This document shows positions 32,578-40,793 of a DNA stretch of 64,000 bases, piece by piece. Below the pieces are notes generated by a model. It did no database searches and was not told where the DNA came from. It saw only the letters and a program-made list of their open reading frames with translations. A program made the translations under genes and the position numbers. The stretch lies in NCBI RefSeq assembly GCF_003355155.1, contig NZ_CP031320.1:1598369-1662368 (forward strand), given 5' to 3'. This DNA comes from Streptomyces armeniacus (GTDB lineage: Bacteria > Actinomycetota > Actinomycetes > Streptomycetales > Streptomycetaceae). Every line of letters starts with the position of its first letter. The stretch's first letter is position 1.

Positions 32578-32594
32578 CTAACGTGAAGCGTTAA
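32578..32594. promoter_or_regulatory. Regulon operator I
   Basis: CTAACG-TGAAG-CGTTAA, 42 bases upstream of the unknown-function gene (-). It is the first of three operators in this divergent gap. Confidence 0.76.
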
Positions 32595-32653
32595 ATCAAA
32601 CAAGCGCTGACCCGGTGGGTGATCGGGTCGCCGGTCTGCCGTGTCGAGTAAAT

Positions 32654-32670
32654 GTGACGTGCCGCGTAAG
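32654..32670. promoter_or_regulatory. Regulon operator J
   Basis: GTGACG-TGCCG-CGTAAG, in the middle of the gap. It is 76 bases from operator I and 46 from K, start to start. Confidence 0.65.
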
Positions 32671-32699
32671 AAAATCTCGCCCAGGCTATTGCATGACAT

Positions 32700-32716
32700 C
32701 TAACGTGAAGGGTCAA
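32700..32716. promoter_or_regulatory. Regulon operator K
   Basis: CTAACG-TGAAG-GGTCAA has the same left half and spacer as operator I but GGT in place of CGT. It ends only 8 bases before the ATG at 32725, so bound protein would cover the start region. Confidence 0.62.
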
Positions 32717-32724
32717 ATGACGTC

Positions 32725-33720
32725 ATGGGCATCACACCGATCCTCGCCGACGACGAGTACATGCACGAGCCGACCGGCCACCCTCAGTTCAACGAGTCGG
32801 CCTACTACAACTTCGTGGACGGCGACTCCGGCTTCGCCGTGCTCATCCGGATGGGCAACCGTGTCAACGAAGGGCACGCCGAGGTCACCGTCCTGCTCTA
32901 TCTGCCGGGCGGGAGGGCGGCCATCCGCTTCGATCGCGCGCAGATCGACAGCAACGACGCGTTCGAGGCGGCCGGGCTGCGGTTCGAGGTCGTCGAGCCG
33001 CTGCGGAAGATCAAGGTCACCTTCGACGGCACGGGCTATCTGCTGGAGCGGGGCACCGCCCTGGAGGACCCCAAGAGGGCCTTTGCCGACAGCCCCGTCG
33101 TCCCGGTCAGACTCGAACTGCACTACGACAACGTCGTTCCCGTCTACGGGCTGGGCGGCGGCTCGGGCATCGAGGGCGCCGAGGACAGCATCGCGGTGGG
33201 CCACTACCAGGGCCCGTGCAGCGTCAAGGGCTGGGTCGAGGTGGGAGGCGAGCGCCGCGAGATCGACGGCCTCGGCTTCCGCGACCACTCCTGGGGGCCC
33301 CGTAAATGGCAGGGCCCGCGCTACTGGCGCTGGATCTCCTGTATGACCGACGAGCGCAACGGCTTCGTGGCCTGGAGCCAGCGGATCGGTGACGCCCGGG
33401 CACCCGGAAACGGCATGGTCCTGCGCGACGGCTTCGTCGAACTGGTCAACAAGGTCACGGTGGAGAGCGACTACACCGACTCCGCGCCGTACTACGCCAC
33501 GGGCATGCGGGTCTCGATGTGGACCGAGGCGGGCGAGCGGGTCGAGGCGAGCGGAAGCGTCTTCCATGTCGTCCCGCTCCGCAACCGCCGGGACGGCGAG
33601 GTCGCCCGCCTCGCGGAGTACCTCGTGAAGCTCGACTACCAGGGAGCGACCGGCTACGGGATCTCCGAGTACCACGACCGTATGACCGACGGGGTCCCGG
33701 CGGGGATGACCGAGGCGTGA
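32725..33720 (+). CDS. CrtC/AttH-like lipocalin-fold protein of unknown role
   Basis: A 331-residue protein that I recognise only by its IDGLGFRDHSWGPRKWQGP block (about 184-202). That block resembles the hydroxyneurosporene hydratase (CrtC)/AttH-like domain, in which an Asp-His-x-Trp-Gly motif is conserved. It lacks a signal peptide. It is unusual among acyl-CoA genes. One possibility is hydration of a hydrophobic, unsaturated compound; another is binding of the substrate. It is coupled to the quinone-oxidoreductase-like gene by GTGA, and operator K lies in front. Confidence 0.65.
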   Translation: MGITPILADDEYMHEPTGHPQFNESAYYNFVDGDSGFAVLIRMGNRVNEGHAEVTVLLYLPGGRAAIRFDRAQIDSNDAFEAAGLRFEVVEPLRKIKVTFDGTGYLLERGTALEDPKRAFADSPVVPVRLELHYDNVVPVYGLGGGSGIEGAEDSIAVGHYQGPCSVKGWVEVGGERREIDGLGFRDHSWGPRKWQGPRYWRWISCMTDERNGFVAWSQRIGDARAPGNGMVLRDGFVELVNKVTVESDYTDSAPYYATGMRVSMWTEAGERVEASGSVFHVVPLRNRRDGEVARLAEYLVKLDYQGATGYGISEYHDRMTDGVPAGMTEA

Positions 33721-34760
33721 GTACGGCGACGGAGGGCACGGCCGTGAACGGCGCGACCATGAAGGGGCTGCGCTTCGCGGAGCACGGCGGGCCCGAGACG
33801 CTGAGCTGGGACGAGGTGCCCGTCCCGGTGCCGGGCCCCGGGGAACTGCTCGTCCAGGTGCGTGCCTTCGCCGTCAACTGGGCCGATCTCCTGGAACGTG
33901 CCGGGAAGTACCCCGGCGCGCCGGCCCCGCCGTACGTCATGGGGCACGACCTCACCGGCGTGGTCGTCGGCAGGGGCCCGGACACCGCCGGGCCCGAGGA
34001 CGGCACCCGCGTCTTCGGCGTGATCCCGCGCGGCGGCGGCGCGGCGGAGTTCGCGGCCGTGCCCGCCGGCCAGGTGCACCCCGTGCCCGGCACGCTCGAC
34101 GACGCCCAGGCCGCCGGCGCCGCCGGGCCCTACTTCACCGCGGACGCCGCGATCGTCACCATGGGACGGCTGGAGGAGGGCGAGGACGTCCTCGTCCACG
34201 CCGCCGCCGGTGCCTACGGATCGGCCTGCGTGCAGCTGTGCCGGGCGTACGGCGCGGGCCGCGTCATCGCGACCGCGGGCTCGGACGAGAAGTGCGCGCG
34301 CGTACGGGAAGCGGGGGCCGACACCGTCGTCAACTACACGACCACCGACTTCGCCGACGTGGTCCGCGAGACGACCGGCGGGCGGGGAGTACCCCTGGTG
34401 CTCGAGTCGGTCGGCGGCGACGTTCTCGGCCGCAGCCTCGACTGCGTGTCACCCGGCGGCAGACTGGTCAGCGTCGGCGCCAGCAGCGGCCGGAGCAGCA
34501 GCCGGTTCCGGCTGCACACGCTGTTCGAACTGGGCATCTCCGTCTCGGGCTTCACCCTCGGCAACTGGCTGCGCGACAGCCCCGAGCTGGTCCGTCCGTC
34601 CGTGGCCCGGGTGCTCGACCTGTTCGAGAACGGTGGCGCCACACCCGTGGTCGCGGCCGTCTTCCCCGCTTCCGAAATCGCCGCCGCGCACGAGTTCCTG
34701 GCGGGCAGGCGGTCGGCCGGCCGGACGGTCGTCACCGTGAACCCCACTAGCCGAGAGTGA
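33717..34760 (+). CDS. Zinc-independent quinone oxidoreductase-like MDR enzyme
   Basis: A 347-residue medium-chain dehydrogenase/reductase without the Cys ligands of zinc alcohol dehydrogenases. The NADPH motif is HAAAGAYGSACVQLCRAYGA, and AFAVNWADLLERAGKYPG matches the quinone oxidoreductase/enoyl reductase branch. Members reduce enones, enoyl-thioesters or quinones with NADPH. GTG 33717 overlaps the previous stop (GTGA). The thiolase gene follows after 7 bases. It may reduce a double bond of the pathway intermediate. Confidence 0.85.
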   Translation: MSTATEGTAVNGATMKGLRFAEHGGPETLSWDEVPVPVPGPGELLVQVRAFAVNWADLLERAGKYPGAPAPPYVMGHDLTGVVVGRGPDTAGPEDGTRVFGVIPRGGGAAEFAAVPAGQVHPVPGTLDDAQAAGAAGPYFTADAAIVTMGRLEEGEDVLVHAAAGAYGSACVQLCRAYGAGRVIATAGSDEKCARVREAGADTVVNYTTTDFADVVRETTGGRGVPLVLESVGGDVLGRSLDCVSPGGRLVSVGASSGRSSSRFRLHTLFELGISVSGFTLGNWLRDSPELVRPSVARVLDLFENGGATPVVAAVFPASEIAAAHEFLAGRRSAGRTVVTVNPTSRE

Positions 34761-34767
34761 GAAGACC

Positions 34768-35916
34768 GTGGCCGAGGCCTACATCGTCAGTGCCGTCCGC
34801 ACCCCCGTGGGGCGCAGGAAGGGCGGTCTGAGCCACGTACACCCGGCCGATCTGGCCGGATACGCCCTGGAGACCGCCGTGAAGCGGGCCGGAGTCGACG
34901 CCGGCGACATCGAGGACGTGATCCTGGGCTGCGTCGACCAGCTCGGCGCCCAGTCCACGAACATCGCCCGCACCGCGTGGCTGTCGGCGGGCCTGCCCGA
35001 ACACGTTCCGGGCACGACCGTCGACCGGCAGTGCGGATCGTCGCAGCAGGCACTGCACTTCGCGGCCCAGGGCGTCATGTCCGGCACCCAGGACCTCGTC
35101 GTGGCCGGCGGTGTCGAGGTGATGAGCCTCGTGCCGATCTCCAGCCCGGCCGTCGTCGGCGAGCAGCAGGGCTTCGGCACGCCGTACAACAGCCCCGGCT
35201 GGACCGCCCGTTACGGGACCCAGGAGGTCTCGCAGTTCCGTGGCGCCGAGCTCATCGCGGAGCGGTGGGGGATCACCCGTGAGGCGATGGAGGAGTTCGC
35301 GCTCACCAGCCACCGGCGAGCCCTCGACGCGCAGCGGGCCGGAGCGTTCGACCAGGAGATCGTGCCGTTCGGCTCGCTGGACGCGGACGAGGGTCCGCGT
35401 GCGGACACTTCGTTGGAGAAGATGGCCGGGCTGAAGACCCTGACCGAGGGCGGCAGGATCACCGCCGCCGTCTCCAGCCAGATCTCCGACGGCGCGGCCG
35501 CGCTCGTCGTCGCGTCCGAGGCCGCGGTCTCGCGTCACGGCCTGTCGCCGCTGGCACGGATCCACACCATGACCGTGACCGGCGCCGATCCGGTCCTCAT
35601 GCTGACCGCGCCGATTCCCGCGACCCGGCAGGCCCTGAAGCGGGCCGGACTGTCCGCCGACGGGATCGACCAGTACGAGATCAACGAGGCGTTCGCGCCC
35701 GTGGTGCTCGCCTGGCTGCGGGAACTCGGCATCGATCCCGCCCGTGCCAATCCGCTCGGCGGCGCCATCGCCCTGGGGCATCCGCTGGGCGCGACCGGGG
35801 CCCGGCTGATGACCACGCTGGTGCACAACCTCCGCCGTATGGGCGGTCGTTACGGCCTCCAGACGATGTGCGAGGGCGGGGGCATGGCCAACGCCACGAT
35901 CGTCGAAGCGCTCTGA
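34768..35916 (+). CDS. Acetyl-CoA acyltransferase (thiolase)
   Basis: A 382-residue thiolase that cleaves 3-oxoacyl-CoA with CoA. The acyl-carrying Cys89 lies in VDRQCGSS, the His in GGAIALGHPLGATGARL and the second Cys in TMCEGGGMANA, so all three catalytic residues are present. The family includes FadA5-type enzymes that act on ring-bearing side chains. GTG 34768 is the start. It is the third gene of the operon behind operators J and K and would do the last step of each chain-shortening round. Confidence 0.92.
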   Translation: MAEAYIVSAVRTPVGRRKGGLSHVHPADLAGYALETAVKRAGVDAGDIEDVILGCVDQLGAQSTNIARTAWLSAGLPEHVPGTTVDRQCGSSQQALHFAAQGVMSGTQDLVVAGGVEVMSLVPISSPAVVGEQQGFGTPYNSPGWTARYGTQEVSQFRGAELIAERWGITREAMEEFALTSHRRALDAQRAGAFDQEIVPFGSLDADEGPRADTSLEKMAGLKTLTEGGRITAAVSSQISDGAAALVVASEAAVSRHGLSPLARIHTMTVTGADPVLMLTAPIPATRQALKRAGLSADGIDQYEINEAFAPVVLAWLRELGIDPARANPLGGAIALGHPLGATGARLMTTLVHNLRRMGGRYGLQTMCEGGGMANATIVEAL

Positions 35917-35972
35917 TCCCACCGCGTACGCCCGGATCCGCCCGGGCCGGTGCGGTCTCGTGGTCAGATATT

Positions 35973-35989
35973 TACGTTGGACGTAAGAA
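35973..35989. promoter_or_regulatory. Regulon operator L
   Basis: TTTACG-TTGGA-CGTAAG, 30 bases upstream of the crotonase at 36020. Confidence 0.78.
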
Positions 35990-36019
35990 AGCAAGTTCTC
36001 CAGTGAGAGGGACCCGCAG

Positions 36020-36811
36020 ATGGCTGACATGGAACGCGTCGACAGGGAGACGCTGTACGTCGAGAAGTACCCGCAGGACGGCTACGCCGTGGTCACCCTG
36101 CACCGGCCCGACGTACTGAACGCGGGCAGCCCGACGCTCTTCGGGGAACTGGCCGAGACCATCTCCGGTTTCGAGGACGACGCCCAAGTCCGCGCCGTGG
36201 TCCTCACCGGCGGCCACGGCAAGGCCTTCTCGGCCGGCGCCGACCTCGGGGGCATGACGTTCGACAGCATGGGGAACTGCCGCAGGTTCATCCGGCTGGC
36301 ACACGCGCCGTTCGAGGCCATCGAGCGCCTCGGGAAGGTCGTCATCGCCGCCGTCAACGGGTACGCCTTCGGCTTCGGCACCGAGATCGCCCTGGCCTGC
36401 GATCTGGCCATCGCCTCGGACAAGGCCCGGTTCGGCCTCCGCGAGATGAACCACGGCCTGGTCCCGGCGGTCACGATCACCCGCGGCATCGACATGATCG
36501 GCCGCCGCCGGGTCGCATGGATGGCCTACACCTCCGACGACGTCAGTGCGGAGGAGGCGCGCGAATTCGGCTTCGTCAACAAGGTCGTGCCGCACGAGTC
36601 CCTGGTGGCGGAGTACACCGCGCTCGCCGCCCGGCTGGCCAAGCGCGCCCCGCTCGCCGTGTCGGCCACCAAGTGGACGCTCAACAAAGCCGCCGGCGGC
36701 CACTACCGCGAGGGCGAGAACCTCATGCCCGCGATCTTCGCTTCGGCCGATGTCGCGGAGGGCCGCAAGGCGTTCGAGGAGCGCCGTGAGCCGGTCTTCC
36801 GCGGTGAGTGA
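36020..36811 (+). CDS. Enoyl-CoA hydratase (crotonase family)
   Basis: A 263-residue crotonase with GKAFSAGADLGG at the oxyanion hole. Both acidic positions of a hydratase are occupied: Glu in GYAFGFGTEIALACD and Glu in FGLREMNHGLVPAV. The first motif is unusual, GFG where others have GGG, so the substrate may differ. AGAGGGA lies 6-7 bases upstream of the start. It is co-transcribed with the SDR at 36852 and lies behind operator L. Confidence 0.88.
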   Translation: MADMERVDRETLYVEKYPQDGYAVVTLHRPDVLNAGSPTLFGELAETISGFEDDAQVRAVVLTGGHGKAFSAGADLGGMTFDSMGNCRRFIRLAHAPFEAIERLGKVVIAAVNGYAFGFGTEIALACDLAIASDKARFGLREMNHGLVPAVTITRGIDMIGRRRVAWMAYTSDDVSAEEAREFGFVNKVVPHESLVAEYTALAARLAKRAPLAVSATKWTLNKAAGGHYREGENLMPAIFASADVAEGRKAFEERREPVFRGE

Positions 36812-36851
36812 CTCCCGGCTGCCGTACCCACCGATCCACGAGAGGTCCCGT

Positions 36852-37628
36852 ATGAGTGTGTTGGAGCAGTTCAGGCTCGACGGCAAGGTCGCCATCGTCA
36901 CCGGGGCCTCGTCGGGCCTGGGTGTCGGTTTCGCCGAGGCGCTGGCCGATGCCGGTGCCGACGTGGTGCTCGCCGCCCGCCGGGTCGACCGCCTGCAGGA
37001 AGTCAAGGGCAAGATCGCCGCCACCGGCCGCCGCTGCATCGCCGTGCCGACGGACGTCTCGCGGTCCGAGGACTGCGACGCGCTCGTCGACGCGGCGGTG
37101 GAGCAACTCGGCGACGTCCACGTCCTGGTGAACAACGCGGGCGTCGGTCACGCCGCCCCCGCGCACAAGGAGCGTCCCGAGGACTTCAACCGGGTGCTGG
37201 GAATCAACCTGGTCGGCGCCTACTACATGGCCCAGGCGTTCGGGCGCGCGTGCATCGGCGCCCGGCACGGCGGATCGGTCGTCAACGTGTCGTCGGTGCT
37301 GGGTATCAGCGGCGGCGCCATCCCGCAGGTGGCGTACTCCTCGTCGAAGGCCGGGATGAACGGCATGACCCGGGACCTGGCCATGCAGTGGTCGGCACGG
37401 TACGGCATCAGGGTCAACTCGCTCGCCCCCAGCTTCTTCTCCTCGGAGATGACCGATCCGCTCCTGGAGTCCGAGGTGGGTGCGGGGAAGGTGCTCGCGC
37501 GTACGCCCCTGGGGCGTGTCGGCGAGACCAGTGAGCTGTACGGCGCCCTGCTGCTGCTGGCTTCGGACGCGGGCTCGTACATCACCGGTATCACGCTGCC
37601 CGTGGACGGCGGCTGGAGCCTGCACTGA
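36852..37628 (+). CDS. Short-chain dehydrogenase/reductase (paralogue of 16929-17705)
   Basis: A 258-residue classical SDR with TGASSGLG, NNAG, NVSSVLG and the catalytic YSSSKAG. It shares length, the opening FRLDGKVAIVTGASSGLG and the closing DAGSYITG blocks with the SDR at 16929-17705, so they are duplicates inside the regulon. It would oxidise a hydroxy- to an oxo-intermediate or the reverse. The start follows GAGAGG by 6 bases. Behind it stands the terminator at 37632-37669. Confidence 0.9.
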   Translation: MSVLEQFRLDGKVAIVTGASSGLGVGFAEALADAGADVVLAARRVDRLQEVKGKIAATGRRCIAVPTDVSRSEDCDALVDAAVEQLGDVHVLVNNAGVGHAAPAHKERPEDFNRVLGINLVGAYYMAQAFGRACIGARHGGSVVNVSSVLGISGGAIPQVAYSSSKAGMNGMTRDLAMQWSARYGIRVNSLAPSFFSSEMTDPLLESEVGAGKVLARTPLGRVGETSELYGALLLLASDAGSYITGITLPVDGGWSLH

Positions 37629-37631
37629 GGA

Positions 37632-37669
37632 GGGCCCGCCCGGCGTGCGGCGGCGCTTCGGGCGGGCCC
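37632..37669 (+). terminator. Intrinsic-type hairpin after the SDR gene
   Basis: GGGCCCGCCCG (37632-37642) and CGGGCGGGCCC (37659-37669) form an 11-bp perfect stem with a 16-base loop, just after the SDR stop. Confidence 0.75.
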
Positions 37670-37726
37670 TGGCGGGCCCGCGCGGAGCGGTTCGCCGCAG
37701 ACTTGTTCATGCACAAACCTTATTAT

Positions 37727-37743
37727 CTACCGTTGAACGTGAA
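37727..37743. promoter_or_regulatory. Regulon operator M
   Basis: CTACCG-TTGAA-CGTGAA in front of the importer lipoprotein gene. It is almost the same as operator E. On the plus strand TTGAAC inside it is 18 bases from TAGGTG (37757-37762), a possible promoter. Confidence 0.77.
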
Positions 37744-37802
37744 ATGCTGCATCAGCTAGGTGCGGTGGGACGTGCGAGGGCTTGGACAACGGAGGTAGCG
37801 CA

Positions 37803-38831
37803 ATGCACAGGAACAGGATTTCCCGCCCCGCGCTGGCCGTGGCGGGCGTGCTCGTGGCCGGCTCGGCCGCCGCGTGCGGTGGTGGTGGTACGGAGGCGTC
37901 GTCCAAGGGGGAGGACGGCCCGGTCCGCGTCATGATGTTCGCCGCCCAGTCCTACCGGCTGCCGGTGATGATGGCGGAGCAGGAAGGTTTCTTCGAGAAG
38001 CGGGGCATCGAGATCGACATCACCGAGCAGCCCGCCAACCTGCAGGGCATGCAAGGGCTCGACGCGACCAAGTCGGATGTCGGGCAGGTGACGGTCGGCA
38101 CCCTGGGGCAGGGCTGGCAGGCCGGCAGCAAGGGCGCGTTCTTCTGCGGTGGCATCGACGTCCTGCAGACCACGCTGATGGCGCCGAAGGGCTCCGAGCT
38201 GCCGTCGGCGGAGGAGGGCGCCACCTGGCAGCAGGTGCTGAAGTCCCTCAAGGGCAAGAAGGTCGGCATCCAGACGCCGGTCGGCTCCGGGCTGCAGAAG
38301 ATCTTCGCGGCGGCGCTCGAGGAGGCCGGTGTCGAGGACGTCACCTATGTGAACCTCGGCGGAGGCAGCAGTGCCGCGATCGCGGCGCTCGGCAAGGGCA
38401 GCGTCGACGTGGCCCAGGTCAACCCGACCGGAACCCAGCACATCCTGAACGCGAAGTCCGGCAAGCCGCTGCTGTACATGCCGGATGGACCCAAGGCGTA
38501 CAAGGACTACTACGGCAGCGGCTGGGTGGCTCCCACCAGGTTCCTCGAGGAGCGGCCGGAGAAGGCGAAGGCGTTCTGCGCTGCCGTCGAGGAGGCTCTG
38601 GCGTTCATCAAGGCCCCGGAGAACCGGAAGTCCAGCGTGGCGATGCTGGAGAAGGACACCGGCGTCGACAAGCCGGTCGCCGAACTGGTCCTCGACCAGG
38701 CGTACGGCGACTACTCCACGAAGCTCGACAAGGGCAGGCTCGACGCGACGTTCGACTCGTACGTGGAGCTCGGCATCCTCAAGGGAAGTCCGAAGCCGAC
38801 GTTCGACACCCTGGTCAAGCCGCAGGGCTGA
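37803..38831 (+). CDS. ABC transporter substrate-binding lipoprotein, NMT1/TauA type
   Basis: A 342-residue extracellular binding protein. A signal peptide runs to Cys25 (lipobox ending SAAAC), after which a Gly/Ser linker leads to the mature fold. The opening FAAQSYRLPVMMAEQEGFFE and the GSVDVAQVNPTGTQ-like segment match the taurine/nitrate/thiamine-precursor family, whose members also carry aromatic and alicyclic acids. It is followed after 188 bases by the ATPase and permease genes. GGAGGT lies 6-7 bases upstream of ATG 37803. With operator M in front, I infer that it imports the substrate of the island. Confidence 0.9.
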   Translation: MHRNRISRPALAVAGVLVAGSAAACGGGGTEASSKGEDGPVRVMMFAAQSYRLPVMMAEQEGFFEKRGIEIDITEQPANLQGMQGLDATKSDVGQVTVGTLGQGWQAGSKGAFFCGGIDVLQTTLMAPKGSELPSAEEGATWQQVLKSLKGKKVGIQTPVGSGLQKIFAAALEEAGVEDVTYVNLGGGSSAAIAALGKGSVDVAQVNPTGTQHILNAKSGKPLLYMPDGPKAYKDYYGSGWVAPTRFLEERPEKAKAFCAAVEEALAFIKAPENRKSSVAMLEKDTGVDKPVAELVLDQAYGDYSTKLDKGRLDATFDSYVELGILKGSPKPTFDTLVKPQG

Positions 38832-38906
38832 CCGCCCCATCGGCCGTTCGGCGCGCGTTCCGGGGTCCCGGTGCGGGGTCCGGGGGTCCGCCTCAGATAT
38901 TGCTAT

Positions 38907-38923
38907 CTCGCGTTTAACGTGAG
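38907..38923. promoter_or_regulatory. Regulon operator N
   Basis: CTCGCG-TTTAA-CGTGAG, in the 188-base gap between the binding protein and the ATPase gene. The importer genes thus seem to have two controlled promoters. It is the last operator I found. Confidence 0.68.
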
Positions 38924-39019
38924 ATTTTCTCGGTGTGACTGCGGTCACCCGGCAGAGGGCCCCCGCGGCGCGGCCGTCATGCCCCATCGGCGGACCTCTG
39001 ACTTCCAGGTGGTGAGGAG

Positions 39020-39934
39020 ATGGTGACGTTGGCAGCCAGGACGGAAAGCAGGTCGGCCGTGAGGCCCGAAATCACAGCCGCATCGGGAACGCCCCCGCTG
39101 ATCTCGTTCAGGGACGTGCATCAGGTGTTCCAGCTCCGGGGAAAGCGCGCCGAGCGCGGCTCCGCCGCCGGGGCCAGGGAGGTCGTGGCCCTCCAGGGTG
39201 TCAGCGCCGAGATCTCGGCGGGGCAGTTCGTGGCCCTGGTCGGAGCCAGCGGCTGCGGCAAGACGACCATGCTGAACATGCTCGCCGGGCTGGTCCAGCC
39301 CACGAGCGGCGAGGTCACGCTCCTGGGCCGCGCACCCGAGCTGCCGAACATGGACATCGGCTACATGTTCGCGCGGGACGCCCTGCTGCCCTGGCGCTCC
39401 GCGCGCAAGAACGTGGAACTGCCCCTGGAGACGCGCGGCTGGGCGCCCGCGAAACGCCGCGAACGCGCCCGCGAGATGCTCGACCTCGTCGGGCTGTCGG
39501 GCCGCGAATCCCAGTACCGCCTCCAGTTGTCGCAGGGCATGCGCCAGCGGGCCGCGCTGGCACGGACGCTGGCGCCCGACCCGTCCATCCTGCTCATGGA
39601 CGAGCCCTTCGCCGCGCTGGACGCCCGTACCAAGCTGACCCTCCAGGCGGAGTTCCTGCGGATCTGGGAGCAGCACCAGGGCAGCGACACCCGTAAGACG
39701 GTCATCTTCGTCACGCACGACCTCCAGGAGGCGGTGCTGCTGGCCGACCGCGTGATCGTCATGCTGCCCAACCCCGGCCGCATCGCCGACGACGGGGTCG
39801 TCGATCTGCCGCGGCCCCGCGCCGAGGACCTGGGAGAGATCCAGTTCTCGGACGAGTTCAAGCGCATCCACCACGACCTCTTCGAGCGGCTGGAGGGCGC
39901 CATCGGCGACCGGCCGCCTCGGGGCGCGAGCTGA
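39020..39934 (+). CDS. ABC transporter ATPase, TauB/SsuB type, without the Q-loop Gln
   Basis: A 304-residue nucleotide-binding subunit. Walker A is GASGCGKTT (75-83), the signature LSQGMRQR instead of LSGGQ, Walker B ILLMDEPFAALD and the switch His in FVTHDLQEA. In the Q-loop the family's Gln (FQ.ALLPW type) is Ala118 (MFARDALLPW). The Gln normally senses the gamma phosphate and couples to the permease, so its loss is odd but the rest is intact. An N-terminal extension of about 25 residues precedes the domain. It works with the permease 13 bases downstream. Confidence 0.9.
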   Translation: MVTLAARTESRSAVRPEITAASGTPPLISFRDVHQVFQLRGKRAERGSAAGAREVVALQGVSAEISAGQFVALVGASGCGKTTMLNMLAGLVQPTSGEVTLLGRAPELPNMDIGYMFARDALLPWRSARKNVELPLETRGWAPAKRRERAREMLDLVGLSGRESQYRLQLSQGMRQRAALARTLAPDPSILLMDEPFAALDARTKLTLQAEFLRIWEQHQGSDTRKTVIFVTHDLQEAVLLADRVIVMLPNPGRIADDGVVDLPRPRAEDLGEIQFSDEFKRIHHDLFERLEGAIGDRPPRGAS

Positions 39935-39947
39935 AGGGCGGACACCC

Positions 39948-40793
39948 ATGACCACGACCACCGAGAAGGCGCGCTCACGGCAGGGCGCGGGTGCCGGGGC
40001 ACGGAAGACGTCCGCCGCCCCGCTTCACCTCGTGCAGTCCAAGGCGTTCGTCCACGCCGCCCAGGTCCTGATCTGCGTCGCCTTCCTGGTGCTGTGGGAG
40101 ACCGCCTCGAGCCAGGGCTGGGCCGACCGGAACCTGTACGGGCAGCCCAGCGGGATCTGGACGGCCATCGTCGACTACCTGCCCTCGGAGAAGGGGCTGT
40201 CCTCACTGCGGGCGACGGCTGCCGCGGTCGCTGTCTCGTTCGTGGTCGGCTCGGTGGCCGGTACGGTCGCCGGTCTGGTGCTCGGGCTCAGCCCGACACT
40301 GAACGCGATCTTCGGGCCGTTCCTGGCGCCGATCAACAGCGTCCCGCGGATCGCACTGGCGCCCCTGTTCATCGCCTGGTTCGGGCTGACGATGACCTCG
40401 AAGGTCGTACTGGCCGTCAGCATGGTCTTCTTCATCCTCGCCGAGAACGCCCGCTCCACGGTGCGTTCTGTCGACAGCGACCTGATGACGATGGCGCGCG
40501 TCGTCGGACTGAAGCGGGTCTCGCTGCTGACGAAGGTGGTGCTGCCGTCCGCCGTGCCGACGATGTTCGCGGGCCTGCGGCTGACGTTCACCTACGCGCT
40601 GCTCGGCGTCGTGGCCTCGGAGATGGTCGCCGCTACGGGCGGCCTGGGCCAGGAGATCGTGCTCTACTCGTCCTCGTACCAGATCAACACCGTCTTCGCG
40701 ATCCTGGTGGAGCTGATGGTCATCGCCGTCGCCATGAACTGGCTGTTCACCGCCGCCGAGAAGCGCCTGCTCGTCTGGCAGCAGACGTCGTGA
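39948..40793 (+). CDS. ABC transporter permease, TauC/SsuC type
   Basis: A 281-residue integral membrane protein with about six transmembrane helices, starting after a basic, soluble N-terminal stretch of about 30 residues. The EAA loop that contacts the ATPase is in DLMTMARVVGLKRVSLLTKV, followed by VVLPSAVPTMFAGLRL. It forms the channel of the importer with the ATPase and binding lipoprotein. The stop overlaps the start of the next dehydrogenase gene (GTGA), which ties a cytoplasmic enzyme to uptake. Confidence 0.92.
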   Translation: MTTTTEKARSRQGAGAGARKTSAAPLHLVQSKAFVHAAQVLICVAFLVLWETASSQGWADRNLYGQPSGIWTAIVDYLPSEKGLSSLRATAAAVAVSFVVGSVAGTVAGLVLGLSPTLNAIFGPFLAPINSVPRIALAPLFIAWFGLTMTSKVVLAVSMVFFILAENARSTVRSVDSDLMTMARVVGLKRVSLLTKVVLPSAVPTMFAGLRLTFTYALLGVVASEMVAATGGLGQEIVLYSSSYQINTVFAILVELMVIAVAMNWLFTAAEKRLLVWQQTS

